Of a DNA stretch of 64,000 bases, positions 56,559 to 64,000 are shown one piece after another. A program made the position numbers and the translations under genes. Each line of letters starts with the position of its first letter. Within the stretch, counting starts at the first letter, position 1. This stretch comes from Pyrrhosoma nymphula (lineage: Eukaryota > Arthropoda > Insecta > Odonata > Coenagrionidae). Under the pieces are notes generated by a model. That model was not told the DNA's origin. It was given only the letters and a program-made list of their open reading frames with translations, and ran no database searches. The DNA is taken from the NCBI GenBank assembly GCA_963573305.1, contig OY754336.1, positions 2,586,501 through 2,650,500 on the forward strand, given 5' to 3'.

Positions 56559-57161
56559 AAATAAAAATAAACTTTGCCACAGGTGGGGCGGAAATAAATA
56601 TAGAAACTCAAAAAGAAGAACACTCACACACTATACGTTCTGATATTTCGACAGCCGAAAAGCTGCCTTTCTCACAGAAGGAAGGATACAGAATGATGGA
56701 TAGGCATGGGACAAGGGGTAGAGTGAGGTAGGAGGAGAGGGAGGAGAAAGGGGTACGAAAGGGGAGAAGAGGGGGGGCGGGAGGGGGTCAGAAGAGGAGA
56801 GCGGGGTGAGGGGGAGGAGAAGAGGGGAAGAGGCGGGAGAGGGTCGGAGAAGGAAGGGATGTGGGAGGGAGGAAAGGGGAGGGGCGGGTGGGGATAAAAG
56901 GAGGAGAAAGGGGAGAGGAGAAGGGGCGGTAGGGGTCAGTGAGCCCGATTTAATCCGGGGGGATTATAGGCAGAATAAAGCCAGATACAAGACAATTCTA
57001 ATGTACGTAATTGAAGGGGAGAGGCAGAGGGAGGGAGGGAAGACAATATGCCTGCTCGGAAACATTTGTCAAAACTGACATTGTGGGAGGAAGCATGGAC
57101 CGGGACGGGGAAGGAGGCATTGGGCGAGGACGGCTTACAACTGGCTCGGTGGCCGGTCAAT
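56559..57161 (-). repeat. Upstream pseudo-LTR of the Penelope-like element
   Basis: Direct copy of 53084-53684. Encodes the last ~74 residues of the RT/GIY-YIG ORF (RLTGHRASCK... onward in relatives), ending with the same stop, plus the 3' non-coding tail. Contains the stem-loop motif discussed at 56642-56677. Confidence 0.9.
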
Positions 57162-57200
57162 ATATAGATATGGGGGCCGGCCGGCCCCCATATCTATATA
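57161..57200. repeat. Perfect 40-bp palindrome at the PLE edge
   Basis: tatatagatatgggggccgg followed directly by its exact reverse complement, with no loop. It lies immediately beyond the upstream pseudo-LTR. Confidence 0.97.
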
Positions 57201-57208
57201 TATATGTA

Positions 57209-57358
57209 TAAATAAAACAGTGATACACTAAACAATAAACAAACACAGAAACACGCAAAAAGGACACTCACAAAAGAAAACTTGTATTACAAGTTTTCTT
57301 TTGTGAGTGTCCTTTTTGCGTGTTTCTGTGTTTGTTTAGTGTATCACTGTTTTATTTA
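57209..57358. repeat. Near-perfect 150-bp foldback (1-nt loop) of a PLE tail
   Basis: Arms 57209-57286 and 57288-57358 are inverted copies (taaataaaacag ... gaaaacttgta / tacaagttttc ... ctgttttattta); the left arm has 7 extra bases (aataaac). The same unit occurs once at about 62243-62350 at the end of another PLE, so this is a head-to-head tail dimer. A long (TA)n follows at 57401-57452. Confidence 0.92.
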
Positions 57359-57400
57359 TGCATGTGCATCGTCGCCGAGAGCGATTTTCTACCAAGACAT

Positions 57401-57452
<52 letters not shown>

Positions 57453-57455
<3 letters not shown>

Positions 57456-58165
57456 ATCCTCCTACTTTCTCGTTCGTTCTGAGGTTAACAAAGAATGGGG
57501 GGGGTAATGATGGGAGGAGAGCTGGGGGGGGGGGGAAGGAGAAATTCGGTGACGGGGAAATGGGGAAGGTAAGGATGCCAGCTATGCTCGTCGGAGCATT
57601 TGGGGTGTGGTGGATTCTCAATGGGCGCGCGACCACGATTATGAGGGTGGGTGAAATACGACGCGGGTTCATGGTCTCCCCTTTCTTTATCTTGGGCGGG
57701 ACGACGTGGCGGTAGCACGATTTGACAAGTAAATCTCAAACACAGAATTAACACTTTCACAATTTATTCGTTTTACGAAAGGCACAAAAGAAACCAATGA
57801 TCAATTATAGATAACACTATTGGGGGGGGGGGGGGAAGGGGGTGCTAATCCTAGAACAAGAGATATCCAAATTTTATGAAAAAAAACACAGTAAATAGAA
57901 ATAACTGACAAAAAATTCGTCTTTGGACGGTGGGAATAACATGAAACTTCCTTTTTGATTCTATTGACAGTTAAGAATATTTTGTTTGAGTGCAGCTTCT
58001 AATTGTCTGTACTCCTCGTAGTCTCTTCATTTAGATGCACTAACATTTATTTCAATTTACACATTCACCCTCACTGAGGTACGGAATAGGGAAAAGGGTG
58101 TATAAGCAAATGATACGATTAACGGGGTTTCACTCGGTATCTTCTTCTATTTTGGGATCTTCTTA
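57453..58165. other. Intergenic with poly-G tracts
   Basis: No gene. Contains poly-G runs near 57525-57535 and 57822-57835. Confidence 0.4.
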
Positions 58166-58272
58166 GGGGAATGGCGATCCGTTCTAGGGAGAATGGCGGG
58201 CTCTTCTAGGTTGGGGAATGGTGATTCGTTCTATGAGGAATGGTGGGCTCTTCTATGTTGGGGAATGGTCAC
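58166..58272. repeat. 47-bp tandem repeat, about 2.3 copies
   Basis: ggggaatgg(c/t)gat(c/t)cgttct ... ggctcttcta(g/t)gtt starts at 58166, 58213 and 58260, with the third copy partial. Confidence 0.85.
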
Positions 58273-58623
58273 AGATTTGGACAGTACTTATCGGCTTTGT
58301 CGGCACCAACTCTCCTCGGCAGCTTTCCCGACGATTTCACCTCCTGCAGCTCTCCCGACCAGGATGCCGGCTCGGGATACGGAACCTCTTTCTTTGTTGG
58401 TCGCGACGCTTTTTCGTCTATTCACCTACGCCGTGGCCCCTTCCGTAGATCCTCGGGTCCAGCCTTCTCCTCTTGCAGGGGATCGCCCTCTCAGCGTCGT
58501 CTGCCTGTTCGCCGCTAGTTTTTTCAAACGTCCTCGCCTCGCGAGAATCAGCCTCAAGATGTCCTCCCAAGAATCAGCCGTCACAATTTAGTAGCCCAGA
58601 CTCGAGGCGGCCGCCGTATTTAA

Positions 58624-59406
58624 CCCTTTCGCGCCGAAGCCTTGTGGAGGGAAATTCTTCCACGTTACGAGCCTCTTGAAACATTTCTGCACTCCCCTGT
58701 ACGAAGCTCTCTCGCGTCGATGGAAGGCAGGGGTCCGATCCCTTACCGTTTTGTGACCCAACTCAGCGGGACGCCCATCCCTTTTCTCGGCCGCTGTCCC
58801 AGACCCAAGGAGGATTAAAGACACATTCACTGTGCAATTCCACCGTCATCTGACTGAAAATGCAGTGTTTTATATAAACATATATTTGTTGCTTGCATCG
58901 ATTTTTTTAGATTAAAAATAAATTCCTTGTTTTTTTCTGAGCGTGCAGAAATTTTAAACGGAGTTCTAATGTTCATATTGACGGATTGCCGACGGTCGAT
59001 TGCCGTTCTGTAACTCCGTTGATATTAACGCTAGAATTTCGTTTAAAATTTCTATGTGGTAAGCAAAAAAAGAAGAATTCATTTCTAACTTTAGATTTCG
59101 AAAGTAAGCAACAAATAATTTTTTAGAAAAAACACTGCAAAAAGCACTAGTTGACCGCGTGAGAGGATAGGAAAGGGTCGATCCGAGCGGCCGAGGAAGG
59201 CCCTGGGCTCGAGCTAAGTTGGGACCCGAGGGGCGACCACTTACCTGGGTCTATTGTTTCCGCGGCGGTCACTTTCCTCCACCCCGCGCCGCATATACGC
59301 GGCATTCGTTCATTTGCGTCGGAAAATTGACGCCGCATATATGAGGCTTTCGTTCGTTTGCGAAGAAAATCCTCGCCGCATATGCGCGGCATTCGGCGCG
59401 AAAGGG
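58624..59406. mobile_element. piggyBac-like MITE (783 bp) at a TTAA target
   Basis: ccctttcgcgccgaa (58624-58638) is exactly inverted at 59392-59406, and TTAA flanks both ends (58620-58623 and 59407-59410). CCC-starting inverted repeats at a duplicated TTAA are the hallmark of piggyBac transposition. There is no transposase frame. Close to the right end are three versions of a palindromic word, gccgcatatacgcggc (about 59288, 59330, 59375), spaced about 45 bases. Confidence 0.85.
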
Positions 59407-59410
59407 TTAA

Positions 59411-60043
59411 GCTATCGCCCCGGTTGGGGTGAGAAAGGGGGGGGGGGGAATAAGGGGGGTGAGGGGAAGTAGCTTTACCCAGGAATCAAAGGTGTACTGG
59501 GCGCACTTGACCCCGGTCCCGACGCAGCGTATGCCGGTGACTTTTGGGACGGAAGGGGAATGGGGGGGGGGTAAAAGCACTTAGCCAGCCTTCTCCAAAC
59601 GCCGGGGTTGCTCGCCGGTTGATGAAGGGGGGAGGGAAAAAACTGAGGAAAAAGGGGGGGAAGGATTGGAATATCACTCACTCACTCATATGATATCGCA
59701 TTCACCCCATTAAACATCTATCTAAATCTAACAAGCAGAAACCAACAAGAACAAAAAAACGATTTTTCCCGATCACATTTATTAGCATGTAACCGCGTCC
59801 AAACGGGACCGGTTACAATATATATATGTCGGCCGACCGACCGACCGGCCGGCCGAGTCCGTCACTGACTTACGTCCCAACCACACCCTATTTACCCACT
59901 CACCACCCGCACCCCACTCCCTGGCTCTTGAGTGTAGCACATCGCTGCGCAGTTAAAGTACATCGGCTTTGAGTGGTTTGGAGGGATGCATTTGACCATG
60001 CCCCGGAATATGGCGTGCCTTACGCCCCTTCCCCTCCCTTCCA
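59411..60043. other. GC-rich intergenic with palindromic patches
   Basis: Contains gtaaccgcgtcc...gggaccggttac (about 59789-59816) and a run of ggccgaccgaccgaccggccggcc type near 59828-59853. Poly-G tracts near 59440 and 59565. No gene. Confidence 0.5.
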
Positions 60044-60044
60044 T

Positions 60045-60110
60045 CACGTGACACCGGTGCCGAAAAGGATATAAAGACCGCGCAAGGGTCGCGGAGGGGC
60101 TCTCTTCCTT
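60045..60110 (+). promoter_or_regulatory. Promoter-like cluster: E-box, TATA box, CT-rich start region
   Basis: CACGTG at 60045-60050, tataaa at 60070-60075, and a pyrimidine-rich tctcttcctttttt about 30 bases further, where transcription would start; ATG at 60123. Arrangement fits a Pol II core promoter with a TCT-like initiator, in front of the myosin-like frame. No experimental or comparative support. Confidence 0.35.
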
Positions 60111-60122
60111 TTTTTCTCCTCG

Positions 60123-60390
60123 ATGAGGATTGTTCGCCAGAGTGGTGAGCAGTGGGCCGAAGAGGAGACGTTCTTCGTGCTTCGGGGCCCGGAGCAGGCA
60201 CGGTACATTGGTCCGGTATATATATCGGTCAACCCGTACAAGGATTTGCCGTTCTACGAGGAAGCAAACCTTCTGAAGTGTCGGAAAGCGCATTTCTTTG
60301 GAGTTCCTCTTCAGGTCTACGAAGTCACGGTTACAGCACATGAGTCGATGAAAGAAGAAGGCCGGGACCAGTGCATCCTAGTTTCGGGTG
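60123..60390 (+). pseudogene. Myosin motor-domain fragment (class I-like), decayed
   Basis: RYIGPVYISVNPYKDLPFY and GRDQCILVSGE are unmistakable myosin head sequence just before the ATP-binding P-loop (GESGAGKT in intact myosins). A possible acceptor lies at 60197 and a good donor (gtgagt) at 60388, so 60198-60387 could be one exon. But the expected PPHIYAVADxAY segment reads PLQVYEVTVTAHESM, and reading through gives GECYSGAKQ, a damaged P-loop look-alike. No other myosin exon is in the window. Either an isolated, decayed copy (pseudogene or transposon-captured piece) or a divergent exon of a gene continuing elsewhere. The first ~25 residues are not clearly myosin. Confidence 0.65.
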
Positions 60391-60590
60391 AGTGCTACTC
60401 GGGAGCCAAACAATTCCGAATCCCCCCCCCCATGACCTTCCCTTTTTCCCTCTCATGTGACCATACCCAATCACCCAGCTCACCAACCCCGTTTTTTTCG
60501 CGAGACCTATTATTTTAAAACTAAATTTCATATGTGGACGAGTGTCCCAGGTTTGATTGACCACAGCTCGCGGGCAAGGGCCGGGAACCG

Positions 60591-60594
<4 letters not shown>

Positions 60595-60643
<49 letters not shown>
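60595..60643. repeat. (TA)n microsatellite
   Basis: About 24 TA units, directly abutting the left inverted repeat of the pogo-like MITE, consistent with insertion into a TA tract. Confidence 0.95.
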
Positions 60644-60645
<2 letters not shown>

Positions 60646-61727
60646 TATAAACGCGTGTAAGAGGCGCACCCCTCTTTTTATGCGTCGAAGTTGAAGAAAA
60701 AATTTTGAGTTTTTTTTTTCCTTCTATTGCGAGGTTTTGCGGCCTAACTGCGAACTTTCGGCCATTTTCAATGCCTTCCGCTTGCGATATTCTCTTATAA
60801 TTTACGCGGCATATTTCATAGGCATATATAGACCCCGGAGGTAAGTATTCACTTGGATCTGAGGTTTCCGCGGCGTTTCTCCATATTGGTAACGGCTTTC
60901 GGGCGTTACTCTACAAGGCAATGCGGAGGAACGCCCACGTGCCGCGTGCCCGAACGCCGCGTCACCCTTTATGCCACTATTTACCGAGTCCAAATGACTG
61001 CACAGAGAAAAGACAACTGGTTTTCCCCCCCAGGTAATGCTTGTAGTAGACTCCCTCGCGCGCCTTACGGATAGCCCTCTGACTGGGCAACAGCGCGCGC
61101 CTCTCTCTTTCTCTTCCGTGCATGCTCCTGGCAGTTGAACGCGCTCTTTTTCCAAAATAAATGTTAATCGATATTGATTAACCAACGAATTCCTTTAAGA
61201 TTTTATAAGTGGATTCATGATGATGAACTCGAGAGCTTGAAGAAAGTCTAAACGGCGGTTTTCAGGGATGCGCGGAACGGAAAATAACGGATCCGTGCAT
61301 TTGCATCTATAACTACAATACTAATGCATTAAATAATATGAAACTTCGTACAGCTGTTAGGAAAGATCTTTGCTACAATTTTTTATAAAGGAAATTTCGA
61401 TATCTTGATCCGTGTTGTTATTACGAAGAAGTAAATGCGATGCATACGTCCGGTACCCGGGAAAATGCGCTAAAATTCTGTTTTTAAGCACACACTGAAA
61501 TCGATATAAACGGTAAAATGTTTTGTACACCATCAATAAACGCAGAAATAAACAAGCTTTAATTTGATGTACTTCATTTTGAAATCGATTGAGCCATCTC
61601 TGAGATATTAGCCTTCAAACTCGGGTGACGGAATTTTGCAAGGGACAGATTCGTGTAAGAGGCGCACCCTCATTTTCGGCTGCGATTTCTTGGAAAAAAG
61701 GTGCGCCTCTTACACGAGTTTATACGG
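60643..61727. mobile_element. 1.1-kb pogo/Tigger-like nonautonomous element
   Basis: Inverted ends of 28 bp: cgtataaacgcgtgtaagag (from 60644) and ctcttacacgagtttatacg (to 61726), two mismatches, both outer flanks TA. An extra internal copy of cgtgtaagaggcgcaccc lies near 61652. The ends resemble the TACCGTATTTNCTCG-type termini of pogo-group elements. The interior has no transposase. Confidence 0.8.
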
Positions 61728-61736
61728 TATATATAT

Positions 61737-61949
61737 AAACTTCTTGGAGAATCACTCGGGTGATAAATATATAATATGCCAAGAGGGTGGCCGATAAAGA
61801 ATAGTAAGAGAGTAAGAATCTCTCTACCTAATCTTCTTACTCTCTACCGAGAGAAAGGTGGAAGCTACTTTCCACCGAAATATCGGAAGTTTCAATTTGT
61901 GAGTGTCCTTTTTTTCTGTTTCTGTATTTTTATCGGCTACCCTCTTGGC

Positions 61950-62016
<67 letters not shown>

Positions 62017-62083
62017 TTTTTAAACTTCTTGGAGAATCACTCGGGTGATAAATATATAATATGCCAAGAGGGTGGCCGATAAA
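61737..62083. repeat. 62-bp direct repeats flanking a PLE-tail unit and (TA)n
   Basis: aaacttcttggagaatcact ... ggtggccgataaa occurs at 61737-61798 and 62022-62083, and part of it is inverted at about 61928-61952. Between them are a tail motif ending cgaaatatcggaag (61875-61888) and a TA run at 61957-62007. Confidence 0.88.
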
Positions 62084-62112
62084 AATATAGAAGCACAAAA
62101 AAGGACACTCAA

Positions 62113-62239
62113 AAATTTAAACTTCCGATATTTCGATGGGATCGTGACCATCTTTCTCAGGGTAGAGAGTAGGAACTTCCTACTCTCTACCCTAAGAAAG
62201 ATGGTCACGATCCCATCGAAATATCGGAAGTTTAAATTT
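62113..62239. repeat. 127-bp near-perfect palindrome (1-nt loop) of a PLE-like tail
   Basis: Arms 62113-62175 and 62177-62239, one mismatch (ctcag versus ctaag). Each arm holds cgaaatatcggaagtttaaa and gaaagatggtcacgatccc, the same tail motif as at 61850-61884. A head-to-head dimer. Confidence 0.95.
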
Positions 62240-63060
62240 GTGAATGTCTTGGTAGAAAATCGCTCTCGGCGACGATGCACATGCATAAATAAAACAGTAA
62301 CACACTAAACAAACACAGAAACACGCAAAAAAGAACACTCTCAAAAGAAAACTTGGACGTTTCGATGGTCAAGCCATCATCATCGGCGGTAGAAGAATGA
62401 AGAGTCTGCTCTGTTCCCTTGGGTAGGAAAGGGCAGAGAGGAAGGAGGGGGGGCGGGTAAGTGCGAATGGGTAGTGGTGGGGAGAGAGAGGTGGCTATTG
62501 GGCACTGGTGGGGAGTGAGATGGCTATTGGGTTAATAATTTCAATGGGCTAGGTTTAGCCCGGGCTTTTCGAATGTCCTTGTTACCCAAATATGGGCGTA
62601 TTCTCGGATTTTCACGTCAACATTACCGGCGGATTCGGGAAGGGCTTCTAAGATTTCTAGCGAGAAACAATCGTCAAAATGTTGAGAGTGGGAGGCGGTA
62701 TGTTTGTGGATGGGATCAAGAAAAGGTGGAGTTTTGTTGGCATGTCGGTGATTGTTCATACGGATATTGAGAGGGGTGGTACATTTTCCCACATAGAAGG
62801 CAGGGCAGAAATTGCAGGAAAGGCGGTAGATGATGTTGCTGGTGGTACAATTGGTCGTAGAGGAAGATCTTTTGAGGGAGGGGGCGGAGGAGAGAGCAGC
62901 ATTTGCACCTAGGGCGTTCGCATGTTGAGGAAAGTCGCGGAGGGGGGGGGGGGGGGCGGTGGGTTGGAGGGAGGGTCTAGTGGATTTTAGAATGTCTCGC
63001 AGATTTGAGGGACGCTTATAGGAAACTTTGGGACATGAGGGTAGATGAAAAGCTAGAATC
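62240..63060 (-). pseudogene. 3' part of a second Penelope-like family (GIY-YIG end)
   Basis: The reverse strand encodes SYKRPSNLRDILKSTRPSLQ and CERPRCKCCSLL (about 63040-62900), then MGKCTTPLNIRMNNHRHANK, FDDCFSLEILEALPE, REYAHIWV and PGLN (62792-62541): the GIY-YIG nuclease C-terminus with its Arg, Glu and Asn. Frame changes occur near the poly-G tract at 62942-62957, and the RT is absent (5'-truncated). The tail reaches about 62243, where it matches one arm of the 57.2-kb foldback. Protein differs strongly from the 53-kb element. Confidence 0.85.
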
Positions 63061-64000
63061 GAGTAGCGCCACTTTCGCTCCGACTTCTCACCTCGACGAA
63101 TTGTCCGTCACTCTGTTCCTATGCTCGTCCTTTGAGTAATATTGGAGCGAATTATTTTCTTAACTCATTGTCAGTTACACAGTCCATTTCAATCTCGAGC
63201 ACCTAGAAAGTAATGCTAGAGGGGGAAGAAGTAGTTTTCGTACAAAAAAGCTGACCAATCAATGCACAGCGGTTGCAAGAGTCAGTAAAAAAATTGAAAA
63301 TCCAAGGACGTTGTCCTTCAAGCTCCCCGAACCCACTATTGAAATGTGGGGCTTCTTGCTGAAGGAGTGGGAATTCGCAGGTGAGAGGGATTCAGAAGCA
63401 CTGGAAACCCAAGTTTGAGAAGTTTGATGCTCCATGACAAACAAACAGGCGCCTATCTAAAAAAATACAGGGAGTATTCTTGATACTCCCGTCGGAATTT
63501 TATTTCGTGAATGCGACATTACATACATTACTCTCGTTATTGGGAGATTCTTTTGTTTTGTTTGTCAGAAAGAAAGTTGAAATGAAAGAAAGAAAATTAC
63601 TCTATACATATGGTTCACATAACATAAATTAATCGTAATCATTAATACAAATGGCTAACCTATGAACAATTGGCCGATGGAAAGTAATATTTTATGCTTT
63701 CCTATGTTAATTTTATATTTATTGTGTTATTAACGTCTAACTCACGTTCTCAGCTCTCCTTTAAACACCTCGATCACTAAAATCGACCAACTCGTTCCGG
63801 AGATACAACTGAACTGAGCGCGCGCCGTGCCCACACAAGTCCAAGTGTAGGCCGCCACGCGCAGCGCTGTGACGTCACCTCGCAACCCCTTTTCCGCTCG
63901 CGACAAACCATTCCCGGTAGTCGACGAAACGGGCTATCCAGTCATAGGTTTAGATATTCTGTAATCCTTATAGTTTTTGCACACGAGGCCCTCGAATGCA
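63061..64000. other. Window end, nothing identified
   Basis: No gene recognised. The last ~200 bases are GC-richer with a gtgacgtcac palindrome at about 63870. Confidence 0.4.

Larger units (their letters stand above)
53084..57161 (-). mobile_element. Penelope-like retroelement with ~600-bp direct pseudo-LTRs
   Basis: Orientation right to left. 56559-57161 and 53084-53684 are direct copies of about 600 bp that differ at only about half a dozen visible positions. The stretch between encodes ORF1-like and RT plus GIY-YIG frames. Because the repeat at 53084-53684 includes the end of the ORF (53459 onward), the upstream copy is a 5'-truncated tandem element: the partial-tandem (pLTR) arrangement characteristic of PLEs, not an LTR retrotransposon. 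Near-identity of the copies indicates a recent insertion. It is flanked on the left by (TA)n and on the right by a perfect 40-bp palindrome. Confidence 0.9.

Noticed and set aside
53084..57161. LTR retrotransposon with 600-bp LTRs
   Set aside because: No gag, protease, integrase, primer-binding site or TG...CA ends. The repeats contain part of the ORF, and the protein is RT plus GIY-YIG, so it is a Penelope-like element.

Overview
This is a eukaryotic window, AT-rich and full of introns and repeats, almost certainly from an insect with a transposon-laden genome. The only well-supported host gene is on the + strand: nine coding exons between 6341 and 29852 that splice in phase into 439 residues plus a stop. 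It is a PLP-dependent aromatic amino acid decarboxylase family enzyme. The signature SDQSN, with Asn where DOPA decarboxylase has its active-site His192, points to 3,4-dihydroxyphenylacetaldehyde synthase (DHPAAS, Drosophila l(2)amd type), a cuticle enzyme known from insects. The N-terminal ~75 residues are not visible, so the gene starts upstream of the window or in an exon I could not find.

Nearly everything else is mobile DNA. 1-5.7 kb: a broken pogo/Tigger-like transposase gene, a foldback element and RTE-type tails. Inside the DHPAAS introns: two copies and one fragment of an endonuclease/reverse-transcriptase non-LTR element (one copy interrupted by a 205-bp insertion with 7-bp target duplications and by a Helitron remnant), a TA-flanked MITE, a 169-bp tandem duplication, a tRNA-like SINE and a Tc1/IS630-type transposase relic. 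30-45 kb: a TGTACA-rich block, two SINE copies, a SPIN-type hAT MITE (a family known for transfer between vertebrates and invertebrates), a non-LTR reverse-transcriptase fragment and an internally deleted mariner. 45.4-51.2 kb: a decayed P-element/THAP9-like transposase, with a 1.8-kb inverted-repeat-bounded segment and an 81-bp tandem array between its two THAP-coding parts.

53.1-57.2 kb holds a Penelope-like retroelement (PLE) with a 720-codon open RT plus GIY-YIG reading frame, flanked by ~600-bp nearly identical direct repeats (pseudo-LTRs). It looks young. Beyond it, 57.2-63.1 kb is a cluster of PLE tails folded into almost loop-free palindromes, a TTAA-flanked piggyBac-like MITE, a decayed myosin motor-domain fragment behind a TATA/E-box promoter-like sequence, a 1.1-kb pogo-like MITE and the 3' part of a second PLE family. 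No CRISPR array, operon or functional tRNA/rRNA gene was seen.
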